The position numbers and the translations under genes were made by a program. Of a stretch of DNA of 64,000 nucleotides, positions 49,915 through 58,952 are shown piece by piece. Positions within the stretch are counted from its first letter, which is position 1; the number at the start of each line of letters is the position of its first letter. Under the pieces are notes generated by a model. It did not search any database, was not told the DNA's origin, and saw nothing but the letters and a program-made list of their open reading frames with translations. Source of the DNA: Dethiosulfatarculus sandiegensis (GTDB lineage Bacteria; Desulfobacterota; Desulfarculia; Desulfarculales; Desulfarculaceae); assembly GCF_000931935.2 (NCBI RefSeq), contig NZ_AZAC01000056.1, positions 289,359-353,358 on the forward strand, written 5' to 3'.

Positions 49915-49967
49915 GGTGCATAAGTTATGAAGGCTTCTGTCGGGCATGGGACCCATGAGGATAGTCA

Positions 49968-50744
49968 ATGTTTTTGCTAAAACCCTTTGAGTTGCTGGGC
50001 CGCAACACAATGCGCGGGCTGGAAGAAGCCGGAGAGATCCTGCTTCTTTTAATTCAGTCGGCGCTTTGGTTTATTAGGCCTCCCTTTCGCCTGCGCCTTT
50101 TTTTAAAGCAGATGGACTTTGTGGGGGTGAGATCATTTAATGTAGTGGTCCTTACCGGTGTTTTCACCGGCGGGGTTTTTGCTTTGCAGACCTACCACGG
50201 TTTTGCCCTTTTCGGCGCCGAAACCCTGGTGGGCTCCACTGTGGCGCTCGCCCTTACCAGGGAGCTGGGGCCGGTGCTTTCGGCCCTTATGGTCACGGCC
50301 AGGGCGGGTTCGGCCATGGCGGCCGAGTTGGGGACCATGCGGGTGACCGAACAGATAGACGCTCTTTATGTGATGGCGGTCAATCCGGTGCAGTATCTGG
50401 TCCTCCCCAGGGTGCTGGCCGCGATTATTATGCTGCCTCTTTTGACGGTTATTGCCGACTTTACCGGAATCGTGGCTTCCTACCTGGTGGGAGTGGGGAT
50501 GTTAGGTATAGACTACGGCATCTTTACCGCCAAGATAATCGAGTACCTGGAAGTGGAAGATATCCTTACCGGCCTGGCCAAGGCATCGTTTTTCGGCTTG
50601 ATTCTTGCCGTGGTGGGTTGCTACAAGGGTTTTTACACCACAGGCGGAGCCGAGGGCGTGGGCCGGGCCACCACAGAGGCTGTTGTTCTTGCCTGTATCC
50701 TGATTCTGGCCGGAGACTATGTACTCACGGCGTTGATGTTCTGA
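49968..50744 (+). CDS. mlaE: MlaE-family ABC transporter permease
   Basis: A 258-residue inner-membrane permease of the MlaE/YrbE family, with an amphipathic N-terminal segment and about five transmembrane helices. The signature VALALTRELGPVLSALMVTARAGSAMAAELGTM carries the conserved EQ-like loop contacting the ATPase, followed by VTEQIDALYVMAVNP. Two MlaE copies associate with two MlaF and an MCE ring to move phospholipids between membranes. It starts the operon, and the ATPase gene starts 2 bases after its stop. Length is normal. Confidence 0.95.
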   Translation: MFLLKPFELLGRNTMRGLEEAGEILLLLIQSALWFIRPPFRLRLFLKQMDFVGVRSFNVVVLTGVFTGGVFALQTYHGFALFGAETLVGSTVALALTRELGPVLSALMVTARAGSAMAAELGTMRVTEQIDALYVMAVNPVQYLVLPRVLAAIIMLPLLTVIADFTGIVASYLVGVGMLGIDYGIFTAKIIEYLEVEDILTGLAKASFFGLILAVVGCYKGFYTTGGAEGVGRATTEAVVLACILILAGDYVLTALMF

Positions 50745-50746
50745 TT

Positions 50747-51511
50747 ATGATTGATAACGGAAGTATAATCGAACTCAGGGACGTGCATAAATCCTTTGGG
50801 CGCCAAAAGGTGCTCACCGGCGTGAATCTGGCTATCCCCAAGGGCAAAACCACGGTGATAATCGGTCGGTCGGGCGGAGGAAAAAGCGTTATCCTGAAAC
50901 ATATAATCGGCCTGATCAAGCCTGACGAGGGCCAGGTGCTGGTGGATGGTCAGGATATCACTATCATGGACGACCGCGCCTTGAACCAGGTGCGCCGCCG
51001 CTATGGCATGCTTTTTCAGGATGCGGCTTTGTTTGACTCCATGACTGCGGGTGAGAATGTGGCTTTCCCCTTAAGGGAGCACACCAGGCTGCCTTCCGAG
51101 GAGATAAGGCTTGTTGTTTCGGAAAAACTGGCCCTGGTGGGATTGCCCGGGGTGGAGAACAAGATGCCGAGCCAACTCTCCGGAGGCATGCGCAAAAGGG
51201 TCGGCCTGGCCAGGGCCATTGCCCTGGACCCAGAGATAATCCTGTTTGACGAGCCCACCACGGGGCTCGATCCCTTGATGACAGACGCTATCAACCGCCT
51301 GATCAACGAGACCCAGCAAAAGCTGGGGGTGACGGCGGTTGTGATCAGTCATGATATTAAAGGCGCCTATGACACCGCCCATAATATGGCCATGCTTTAT
51401 GACGGCCGCATTATTATGAGCGGCACCCCGGAAGAGGTGCGCCAAAGCACCGACCCTGTGGTGAGGCAGTTTGTAAACGGCCGGGCCGAGGGGCCCATAA
51501 AGGTGGTCTAG
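50747..51511 (+). CDS. mlaF: MlaF-family ABC transporter ATPase
   Basis: A 254-residue ABC ATPase: Walker A GRSGGGKSV, signature LSGGMRKRVGLARAI, Walker B IILFDEPTTGLDP and the H-loop VVISHDIKGAYDTA. Start ATG at 50747, 2 bases after the mlaE stop; a longer frame to the left overlaps mlaE and lacks domain residues. It energises MlaE-driven lipid transfer. The usual partners MlaB (STAS) and MlaC are not seen downstream; an MCE gene follows after 122 bases. Confidence 0.95.
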   Translation: MIDNGSIIELRDVHKSFGRQKVLTGVNLAIPKGKTTVIIGRSGGGKSVILKHIIGLIKPDEGQVLVDGQDITIMDDRALNQVRRRYGMLFQDAALFDSMTAGENVAFPLREHTRLPSEEIRLVVSEKLALVGLPGVENKMPSQLSGGMRKRVGLARAIALDPEIILFDEPTTGLDPLMTDAINRLINETQQKLGVTAVVISHDIKGAYDTAHNMAMLYDGRIIMSGTPEEVRQSTDPVVRQFVNGRAEGPIKVV

Positions 51512-51633
51512 GGTAAAGACCATTCTTTTTACTTGGCCGTGGCTGCAAAACAGGGGTGGGTGTTCTTTTTCTTGATTTTTTTGTTTGGGTTATAGCAAGG
51601 TTACAAGCAAGTTGAATTTCAACCGGAGGCATC

Positions 51634-53136
51634 ATGGCCGGTTTTTCCACTGAGGCCAAAGTCGGAGTTTTTGTCATGCTGGGCCTGGCTGTATTGGCCT
51701 ATATGACCATAAGGCTGGGCAGTTTTGAGTTTGGCGAACCAAAAGGCATCGAGATATCGGCGGTGTTTGATAACGCCACGGGCCTTAAAAAGAATGCGCC
51801 CGTGGAGATGGCCGGTATCGAGATCGGCCGGGTGAAGACCATCGGCCTGGAAAATGGCAAGGCCCGGGTCACCATGCTGGTGGACTCCAAGGTGCCCCTT
51901 GCCGCGGATTCCAAGGCCTTTATCAGGACCAGGGGGGTTTTGGGTGATAAATACCTGGCTCTGGAGCCGGGCAACCCGGCCGCGCCCAAGCTGAAACAGG
52001 GCGGGGTGCTGGCCAAGGCCGAGGTGCCGACCGATCTGGACCGGGTCATGGCCCGGGTGGGCGAGATTGCAGACGATGTAAAGGCGATCACATCATCTTT
52101 GAAGGTAAGCCTGGCCTCGCCCCAAAGCCAGCGGAACATAAGCGAGTCCTTGCAGAATATCCGGGAGATCACCGCGTCTCTCAAGGTGGTGGTGGCAGAT
52201 AACCAGGACCGCCTTACCAAGGTGATTGCGAACCTGGACCGTTTTACCACGGACCTCTCCCAGATAAGCGGCCAGAACAAAGATGCCCTGGGTGAGACGA
52301 TCACCAATTTCCGTAATATAAGCGCTAAATTGGACCACACTATAAACGGGCTGACCTCTGTGGTGGAAAAGATAGACAAGGGTGAGGGAACCATTGGCGG
52401 GCTCATAAACGATCGCCAGACCCTGGACGACTTGAACTCCACCCTGGCCTCCTTAAAAGAAGTCACCAAAAAGATAGACCAGGGCAAGGGCACCTTGGGG
52501 CGCCTGGTAAACGACGACACCACCATCAACAAGATCGACGACGTCTTGACCGGTGTTAACGAATACATAACCCAGGCCGACGCCTGGCGGGTCAATGTGG
52601 ATTACCGGGGTGAATACCTGTTTGGCGAGTCCGCCCTGCGCAACACCTTGAGTGTGCGCCTGCAACCCAAGGCAGATAAATTCTATCTCTTGGGTGTGGT
52701 CACGGACCCGGTGGGCCGCCGTTCCGACAAGAAAACCGTGTCCCACAATGCGGGGCCGGACGGCACCTATACCACTGTTCAGGAAACCACCACCTACGAC
52801 CGGGATGAGATCGGTTTCAATGCCCAGATCGGCAAGCGTTTCTACGATCTTACGGCCAGGGCCGGAATATTCAATACAACAGGCGGCGTGGGCCTGGATT
52901 ATCACATGCTGGACGACAACCTCAAGTTCACCTTTGAGGCCTATGATTTCCGCATAGACACCAATCCCCACCTCAAGGTGGCTGTGGACTACACCTTCTG
53001 GAATTACTTCTACGTCACGGCCGGCGCGGATGACTTTATCAGCGATGACGACCATGCCACCTTCTTCCTGGGCGCGGGCGTGACCTTCTATGACGAAGAT
53101 CTGAAATTCCTTCTGACCAAGGCGCCTATGCCCTGA
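51634..53136 (+). CDS. MCE (MlaD-like) protein with long beta-rich C-terminal region
   Basis: A 500-residue protein versus about 180 for E. coli MlaD. Residues 8-28 form a transmembrane anchor, and one MCE domain follows (about 38-118: EISAVFDNATGLKKNAPVEMAGIEIGRV). Residues about 120-310 are alpha-helical, Ser/Thr-rich and probably coiled-coil (repeated ITxSL and DxxxLN patterns). The last 190 residues alternate polar and aromatic residues (VNVDYRGEYLF, DYTFWNYFYVTAGADDF), which looks like an outer-membrane beta-barrel. In the mla operon it would bridge inner-membrane permease and outer membrane. AGG lies 7 bases before the ATG. Barrel identity is inference. Confidence 0.88.
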   Translation: MAGFSTEAKVGVFVMLGLAVLAYMTIRLGSFEFGEPKGIEISAVFDNATGLKKNAPVEMAGIEIGRVKTIGLENGKARVTMLVDSKVPLAADSKAFIRTRGVLGDKYLALEPGNPAAPKLKQGGVLAKAEVPTDLDRVMARVGEIADDVKAITSSLKVSLASPQSQRNISESLQNIREITASLKVVVADNQDRLTKVIANLDRFTTDLSQISGQNKDALGETITNFRNISAKLDHTINGLTSVVEKIDKGEGTIGGLINDRQTLDDLNSTLASLKEVTKKIDQGKGTLGRLVNDDTTINKIDDVLTGVNEYITQADAWRVNVDYRGEYLFGESALRNTLSVRLQPKADKFYLLGVVTDPVGRRSDKKTVSHNAGPDGTYTTVQETTTYDRDEIGFNAQIGKRFYDLTARAGIFNTTGGVGLDYHMLDDNLKFTFEAYDFRIDTNPHLKVAVDYTFWNYFYVTAGADDFISDDDHATFFLGAGVTFYDEDLKFLLTKAPMP

Positions 53137-53164
53137 TCAAAAGGGAAAAACCTTCCGAACATAA

Positions 53165-53202
53165 GAGCCGCAACCGTTTTTAACGGTTGCGGCTCATTGT
53201 TT
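53165..53202 (+). terminator. Terminator after the mla operon
   Basis: A perfect 14-bp stem GAGCCGCAACCGTT/AACGGTTGCGGCTC with a 3-base loop, followed by ATTGTTT. It ends the mlaE-mlaF-mce transcript. Confidence 0.88.
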
Positions 53203-53285
53203 ATGCAGGGTTTAATGATTTTTGATGGGCGCTTAACCCTTTTTGTGCTGTAAACTGGGGAAAAGAACAAACGGAGGAATCCATC

Positions 53286-53744
53286 GTGGCCTTTCGAAAA
53301 ATAGCAGCAGCAACAGACTTTTCCCAGACTGCGGACCTGGCGGTGGCCAAGGCCGTGGAGTTGGTTCGCATACACGGGGCCGAATTGGTATTGGTGCATG
53401 TGGTCCCGCCTTTGGTTTCGCCCACACCCTTGATGGATGATTTTATCGTTTCCCAGTCCACCATGGGGCTCAGCGAGAAGTTGAAAAACGAAAGCACAGC
53501 CGAGCTGAAAGAACGCTATATCGAGATGGTAAGCGGCCTTTCAGTGGAAAGGGTTATTCTTGAGGGGAATCCGGCATCTCGCTTGGCCGAGTTTGCCAGA
53601 AAAGAAGGTGTCGATCTATTAGTAATGGGATCCACTGGTTTGAGCGGATTGGCCGGGGTGCTTTTCGGCTCCACGGCGGCCAAGACCGTAACCAGGGCTC
53701 ATTGCTCGGTTCTGGTGGTGAGGGACGAAAACCGGGAGAGCTAA
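53286..53744 (+). CDS. Universal stress protein UspA family
   Basis: A 152-residue single Usp domain. The ATP-binding pattern G-2x-G-9x-G(S/T) is present in GSTGLSGLAGVLFGSTAAKTV and the opening IAAATDFSQTADLAVAKAVEL is typical. GTG start with GGAGG 7 bases upstream. It is immediately followed (next base) by the yqeC-like gene, so the two are co-transcribed. Such proteins act in starvation and redox-stress survival; the specific partner is unknown. Confidence 0.95.
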   Translation: MAFRKIAAATDFSQTADLAVAKAVELVRIHGAELVLVHVVPPLVSPTPLMDDFIVSQSTMGLSEKLKNESTAELKERYIEMVSGLSVERVILEGNPASRLAEFARKEGVDLLVMGSTGLSGLAGVLFGSTAAKTVTRAHCSVLVVRDENRES

Positions 53745-54524
53745 ATGAACGAAAAAAAGAGTCCGGGACCACTTTCCGAAGCCTTGGAACTGGCCCAAAC
53801 CGGAGTTACATCCATTGTGGGCTCCGGCGGCAAGACCACTCTGCTCTATGCACTGGCTTCTGAGTTCGCAGGCGCCGGGAAACCCGTTGTTATGACCACC
53901 ACCACCAAACTTTTCCCCCCCGAGGCCAGACGCAAGGTCAAGGTTCAACTTTTAGGCAATGAACCGGTCCCGGCCTGGGAGTTGGAGCGTTTGATCAAAC
54001 CGGGCGAACTTATTCTTTTGGCCACAGAGACCACCTTGGACGGCAAGTTGAGAGGGATAAACGAAGAGCTTGTCAACCAGCTTGCCGATCTGCCCAACAC
54101 AAAGGTGCTGGTGGAGGCCGACGGCTCATCCAGGAGGCCTCTTAAGGGCTGGGCTCCCTGGGAGCCCGTGGTCCCGGTCCGGACAGAGCATATGGTGGTT
54201 ATGGTGGGAGGCTCCGGCCTGGGCCGCAATTTAAGTCCAGACTGGGTGCACAGGCCGGAGGTCTTTGCCAGGGCCGCAGGCCTTTTGCCCGGCGAGCGCA
54301 TCAACCCCGAGGCCCTGGCCAAAGTGCTTTTGGGTCCGGACGGGCCGTTTAAAACTCTTCCTCCAAAAGCGACCTCAAGCCTTATCGTAAACCAGGCGGA
54401 TTCGGTTTCCACAAGTTATCTCAAGGCCTTTTTTAGGGTCTTGACTCTCTCCCAGACAGAGGGAAGCGGTTTTGACCGTTTACTTGAAGGCCGTCTGCGC
54501 TGGGGCAAGCTCACCCGCCTGTAA
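53745..54524 (+). CDS. YqeC-like selenium-dependent hydroxylase accessory protein
   Basis: A 259-residue P-loop protein. Walker A-like SGGKTTLLYALA (about residues 26-37), then TTTTKLFPPEARRK, LVEADGSSRRPLKGWAPWEPVVP and the NQADSVSTS region match YqeC, a family tied to selenium-dependent molybdenum hydroxylases. The ATG directly follows the Usp stop (TAAATG). No xdh-type or yqeB gene is next to it. It ends 118 bases before a lipoprotein gene interrupted by TGA. The activity of YqeC itself is unknown. Confidence 0.88.
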   Translation: MNEKKSPGPLSEALELAQTGVTSIVGSGGKTTLLYALASEFAGAGKPVVMTTTTKLFPPEARRKVKVQLLGNEPVPAWELERLIKPGELILLATETTLDGKLRGINEELVNQLADLPNTKVLVEADGSSRRPLKGWAPWEPVVPVRTEHMVVMVGGSGLGRNLSPDWVHRPEVFARAAGLLPGERINPEALAKVLLGPDGPFKTLPPKATSSLIVNQADSVSTSYLKAFFRVLTLSQTEGSGFDRLLEGRLRWGKLTRL

Positions 54525-54642
54525 TGCTACTTTCAGGCTACAAACCAAGCTTTTATGAATTTTGCGTGGTATATTAAGACGGTTATGTCCGATGCTATAC
54601 CAAGAATCCGGGAGTTCGGTTTGCTTTGGAGAAAACAAGGCA

Positions 54643-55059
54643 ATGACTAAAAGAGCCATACTGTTTATACTGGGATTGATGTTGATTGCCTCGGGCTGCG
54701 CCGGGCGGGCCAATGAGGAGTTGGCCAAGGTTGAGGTCGGCATGACCGGCCAAATGGTTAAAAAGCAACTGGGCCAACCCGCCAAGGTGCGTTTGGTTCG
54801 TTTCACCGGGCATGAGGACGATTATCTGGTCTGGCAATACAATTTTGTGCCGGACAGACCCACCTGACCCAGTGAAGGGGTCGGCAGGGTGCTGACTGGA
54901 GTCGCCAGCCTGGGATTAAGCGAGATCGCCTGGAGCAAGGCCAAGGAAGAGCCTTACTGGATTTACTTTATGGACGGCATGCTGGTCTATAAAAGCCACG
55001 CTTTTAACTGTGAAACGGACAAGACCTGTGAATACAGAGGCGAAGGGATTTTGCCCTGA
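54643..55059 (+). pseudogene. Small lipoprotein gene interrupted by an in-frame TGA
   Basis: The frame opens at 54643 with a lipoprotein signal (LFILGLMLIASGCAG, lipobox Cys near residue 19) and continues with VGMTGQMVKKQLGQPAKVRL, resembling SmpA/OmlA-like small lipoproteins. Codon 75 is TGA (54865-54867). The same frame then runs with no other stop for 63 more codons (GLSEIAWSKAKEEPYWIYFM, YKSHAFNCETDKTCEYRGEG) to TGA at 55059. Translation as one protein gives 138 residues. A likely Trp-to-stop change (TGG to TGA), or less probably UGA decoded as selenocysteine, explains this. A small hairpin (GTCGGCA/TGCTGAC, loop GGG) lies 12 bases after the TGA. Confidence 0.8.
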
Positions 55060-55106
55060 CGACTTTGTGCGCCCGTTTGAGGGGCGTTTATTGAATATGG
55101 AAAGAT

Positions 55107-56651
55107 ATGGAGCCAAATAATAAGGAGACCAAGATCGAAGAACAAAACAAACCCGGCCCACCTCCCCTGGCCAAAGGAACCCCTTTTGCGGATTTTGATA
55201 TTCCGGAACCGCTCTTAAGGGGGCTTAAAGATTCCGGCTATGAATATTGCACCCCGATTCAGGAAAAGGCCATACCCATAGCCCTTTTGGGTAATGACGT
55301 GGCAGGCGAGGCCCAGACCGGAACCGGTAAAACTGCCGCTTTTTTAGTGCCCGTGATGGCGGGCATGATGAGAGATAAAAAGCGCAAAACCGGCGTACCG
55401 GGCGCGCTTATGATCGCTCCCACCAGAGAGCTTGCCCTTCAGATTTATCAAGATGCCCTGGAATTCGGGCGTTATGCCGATTTTGAGATATCAGCCGTAT
55501 TTGGCGGGGTGGATTATCGCAAACAGGCCAATATCCTGCGCAGCGGGGTGGACATTGTGGTGGGAACTCCGGGCCGGCTTATCGACTACATCAAACAGGG
55601 AATACTGGATGTAAAAAACATCAGGCACCTGGTGATAGATGAGGCGGACCGGCTTTTTGACATGGGCTTTGTGGCCGACCTGCGCTGGATTATGCGCAGG
55701 CTGCCGGATTACAAGCGCCGCCAGTCCATGCTTTTTTCGGCCACCTTGGGGTACAGGGTTTTGGAGCTCACCTATGAGTTCATGAACCTGCCCCAGGAGG
55801 TGACCGTGGAGGCGGACACCAGAACCGTTAAAGAGGCTGACCAGGCCCTTTATCATTGCGGGGCTCATGAAAAGCTTAATCTGCTTTTGGGGCTTCTCAA
55901 TAAGGAAGACTGGTCCAGGGTGATGATCTTTACCAACACCCGGTCTGAAGTGGACCGCCTGGCCTTTAAACTCACGGGGAACGGTTACTCGGCCGAAGGC
56001 ATTTCCGGACGCCTGGACCAGCGCAAGCGCATGAAGCTTTTGGAGCGCTTTAAAAACGGCGAGGTCCAGATACTGGTGGCCACTAATGTCGCGGCCAGGG
56101 GCCTGCATGTGGATGAGATAAGCCATGTGATCAACTATGACGTGCCCGCCGACCCGGAAGACTATGTGCATCGGGTTGGGCGCACGGCCAGGGCCGGAGC
56201 CAAAGGCAAGGCAATAACCCTTTGCTGTGACCGTTTTGCCACCCATCTGCCCTATATTGAAGAATACCTGGATGACAAGGTGCCGGTGGCCTGGGCTGAT
56301 GATGATATGTTCCAGGAAGATAAGGCCCCTGATTATCGTCCTCCCAGGAAAAAGGCCCGCCCCCAGGGCAAGCGTCCCTTAAAGGACCGTAAAAACAGGG
56401 GAAAGCCCGCTTCGAGCAGGCCCAAGCGCAGAACGCGAAAAAGCAGCCAGAAGCCGGAAGGCGCCAAGGCGACGGGTGGGGAAGGGCAGAAGCCCAGGCC
56501 CAAACCAAAACCCAAATCCGATTCCGGCAAGCCGCAAGAAGCCCCCAAACAGGGCAAGGACGAAAAACAGGGTGCGGCTCCCGCTAAAAAGCGCCGCCGC
56601 AGACGTCGCCCCCCCAAGAATAAACCCGCCAATCCCACCAACACGGATTGA
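55107..56651 (+). CDS. DEAD-box RNA helicase (RhlB/RhlE-like)
   Basis: A 514-residue DEAD-box ATP-dependent RNA helicase: Q motif (PIQEKAIPIAL), Walker A AQTGTGKTAAFLVPV, PTRELALQIY, DEADRLFDMGF, SAT, and HRVGRTARAGAKGKA in the second RecA domain. The last 120 residues are a Lys/Arg/Pro-rich, poorly structured tail typical of degradosome-type helicases. Start ATG at 55107 is behind a weak site. It lies 48 bases after the lipoprotein frame and just before a membrane protein gene. Role: RNA unwinding in decay, ribosome assembly or cold adaptation. Confidence 0.93.
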   Translation: MEPNNKETKIEEQNKPGPPPLAKGTPFADFDIPEPLLRGLKDSGYEYCTPIQEKAIPIALLGNDVAGEAQTGTGKTAAFLVPVMAGMMRDKKRKTGVPGALMIAPTRELALQIYQDALEFGRYADFEISAVFGGVDYRKQANILRSGVDIVVGTPGRLIDYIKQGILDVKNIRHLVIDEADRLFDMGFVADLRWIMRRLPDYKRRQSMLFSATLGYRVLELTYEFMNLPQEVTVEADTRTVKEADQALYHCGAHEKLNLLLGLLNKEDWSRVMIFTNTRSEVDRLAFKLTGNGYSAEGISGRLDQRKRMKLLERFKNGEVQILVATNVAARGLHVDEISHVINYDVPADPEDYVHRVGRTARAGAKGKAITLCCDRFATHLPYIEEYLDDKVPVAWADDDMFQEDKAPDYRPPRKKARPQGKRPLKDRKNRGKPASSRPKRRTRKSSQKPEGAKATGGEGQKPRPKPKPKSDSGKPQEAPKQGKDEKQGAAPAKKRRRRRRPPKNKPANPTNTD

Positions 56652-56654
56652 GAA

Positions 56655-58901
56655 ATGAGCTTTTTGCCATCCCTTAAGCTTAAGCAAGCGACGGGGATGG
56701 CGCTCCTGGGCCTGGCCGCCGGTCTTTTCCAGATAATTTTTTTACGTGAATTCCTGGTGATAGCCCAGGGAAACGAGCTTAGCCTCGGGCTTGGCCTGGG
56801 AATGTGGCTCTTTTGGACCTCTTTGGGCAGCCTTTGCCTGGCCAGAGCCAGGGCGCTTTTCCTTCTGCAAAAACATGTTGTTCTTTTTTTGCTGACAGCG
56901 GGCTGGGCCGGTGTTTTTTCCTTTGCCCTGATCCGCTGGTTGGGTGGCTGTTTTTCCCTGGCTGGTCAGGTTGCCTTGAACATGGCCCAATTGGGTGTGA
57001 TTTCGTTTTTGTCCCTGGCCCTGGTCGGCTTTTTCTGTGGAGGGGGCTTTGTGGCCCTCTTGTCTTCCGAAAATTCAAGCTCTGAAAATCCCCTGAAACA
57101 GGCAACCGTCATTTCACGTTTATATGGCCTGGAGGCCTTGGGTGCGGCCCTGGCAGGCTTATTGTTCACCTTTGTGCTGGTGCATTTTTTGCCCCCCGCA
57201 GCCCAGGTGTTGCTGGCTTGCCTGGCTTTGTTTCTAAGCGCCCTGGCCAGGGCCAAGGCCAGATCCAGGGCCGCCTGCCTGGCCTTTTGCGGTCTGGCCG
57301 GGCTCGGCCTGGTTCATGCCCAGGAACTGGCCTCTCTTTTGCCTGGCGGGTCTTTTGCGCGAGGAGAGGTGGTGGCCGAAAGGGAAAGCCCTTATGCCAG
57401 GCTCAAGGCCGTAAGGGATTCCGGGCAGGTTAATTTTTTTGCGGCCAATGCCTGGCTTTTTTCCTTTCCGGATGATTACCAGGAACAAAGCGCGGCTCTT
57501 TTGGGAGTTCTGGCCAATCCCAAAGCTGGAAAAGCCCTTTTTATAGGACCGAATGCGGAGATACTGGCTGCCAGGGCCTTGGAACACTCAAACCTGTCTC
57601 AGGCCGTGGCCCTTTCCATGGACCCTTGGCTCGGCGAGATAACCGCCGGGCTGCTTAAACAGGATTCGGAAAAAATAAAACGGGTTTTCGGCGATCCCGG
57701 GCAATATCTCAGGGTTCATAAAGGCGGGTTTGATTTGATTGTGCTTGCCACCGGTCCGCCTACCAGCTTTCAGAGCAACCGTTTATATACTGAACATGGT
57801 TTCAAGGTCCTGGCCGGGGCCTTGAGCAAAAAAGGCGTGCTGGTGACTTCTCTGCCCGGAGTGGAGCATCTTTTGGGGGTGCTTCAGGCAAAACGCCTGG
57901 CCGGGGTGCTTGAAGCGGCTAAGAGATCTTTCCGCGGGATTCAGTTTTTTTCCGGCCCTGAACTCGGGCTGGTGATGACCAGGCGGGATGCGCCGGATCT
58001 TAAAGACCCCGAACTTTGGCTGAAACGCTATGAAAAAATGGCCTGGCAAGGGGTCTATGCCTGGCAGCCCGCCCGGATAAGGCAGGAGCTTGCACCGGAA
58101 AAGCAACAATTCATCAAAGATAGGTTAAATAGAATAAAGCCTGTGATTCCCAATCGGGATCTGCGCCCCAGGGCGCTTTTATTTGATCCGGCCCTCTGGG
58201 GCGCACAGTTGGGCCATGCCTCGGCCTGGGCCTTGGCCCTGGCCGGGATTGAGCCTTGGCATGTTGTGGGAATAATGCTTCTGCTCAATCTTTTTGCCTG
58301 GGGAGTTGGATTGTTCCCGGCTTTGAAGCAAAAGATTTGTCACAGGCCCGAGGTGGCCGGCATCTGGGTGGTTGGTTTCAGCGCCATGGCCATGAACGTT
58401 TTTTTAATCATGTCTTACCAGGCCCTGATCGGCGCGGTTTATCTGGGGCTGGCTCTTTTGACAACCGCCTTTATGCTGGGCACCTGTCTGGTTTGTTTTT
58501 GGGTGACTCCGTTGCTTTTTTCCCGAAAAGAGCCCGGATTATGGCTGCGGTTCAGTCACTTGGGCCTGATCTTCACCTGTTTTCTGCTTTGGCTTGTCTG
58601 CGGCCTGGCTGAACAGTGGCAATCCGAGTTGGGGCTCAAGGCCTTTTTATGGGCGGTGGCTGTTTTAACAGGCGGTTTTACCGGGGCTTATTTCGGCCTG
58701 GCAGGACAGGTGGAGCTTTTTTCCGGAAATGATCCGTCTTTGACCGGGGGAAGGCTGTATGGCTGGGACCTGGCAGGGGCCCTGGCCGGAGCCCTGACGC
58801 CATTGGTTTTGACGCCCACAGTGGGGCTTTTCACAGGGCTTATCGTGCTTGGCCTTTTGAATTCAATGGCCTTGGGTTTGTTTGGCAAAAAAGCGAGCTG
58901 A
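56655..58901 (+). CDS. Spermidine-synthase-like integral membrane protein
   Basis: A 748-residue protein with about six transmembrane helices in the first 230 residues (LGLAAGLFQIIFLREFLVIA, WAGVFSFALIRWLGG, VLLACLALFLSAL), a soluble methyltransferase-like domain (about 240-450: FFAANAWLFSFPDDYQEQSA, ALFIGPNAEILAARAL, FDLIVLATGPPTS) and about seven helices to the end. This layout is that of the large membrane-bound spermidine-synthase-like proteins. The usual catalytic DxD/E motifs of aminopropyltransferases are not visible, so the central domain may be inactive or act on another substrate. Three bases after the helicase gene, so probably same operon. Confidence 0.82.
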   Translation: MSFLPSLKLKQATGMALLGLAAGLFQIIFLREFLVIAQGNELSLGLGLGMWLFWTSLGSLCLARARALFLLQKHVVLFLLTAGWAGVFSFALIRWLGGCFSLAGQVALNMAQLGVISFLSLALVGFFCGGGFVALLSSENSSSENPLKQATVISRLYGLEALGAALAGLLFTFVLVHFLPPAAQVLLACLALFLSALARAKARSRAACLAFCGLAGLGLVHAQELASLLPGGSFARGEVVAERESPYARLKAVRDSGQVNFFAANAWLFSFPDDYQEQSAALLGVLANPKAGKALFIGPNAEILAARALEHSNLSQAVALSMDPWLGEITAGLLKQDSEKIKRVFGDPGQYLRVHKGGFDLIVLATGPPTSFQSNRLYTEHGFKVLAGALSKKGVLVTSLPGVEHLLGVLQAKRLAGVLEAAKRSFRGIQFFSGPELGLVMTRRDAPDLKDPELWLKRYEKMAWQGVYAWQPARIRQELAPEKQQFIKDRLNRIKPVIPNRDLRPRALLFDPALWGAQLGHASAWALALAGIEPWHVVGIMLLLNLFAWGVGLFPALKQKICHRPEVAGIWVVGFSAMAMNVFLIMSYQALIGAVYLGLALLTTAFMLGTCLVCFWVTPLLFSRKEPGLWLRFSHLGLIFTCFLLWLVCGLAEQWQSELGLKAFLWAVAVLTGGFTGAYFGLAGQVELFSGNDPSLTGGRLYGWDLAGALAGALTPLVLTPTVGLFTGLIVLGLLNSMALGLFGKKAS

Positions 58902-58952
58902 ATCATGCCCGTGCAGGCGGGCCGATGAGTCAAGGGATGTGATTGCGGGTTT

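Noticed and set aside
54865..54867. Firm call of selenocysteine at the TGA codon
   Set aside because: The codon sits in a lipoprotein context with no redox motif, and a Trp-to-stop mutation is simpler. Kept only as a hypothesis in the findings.
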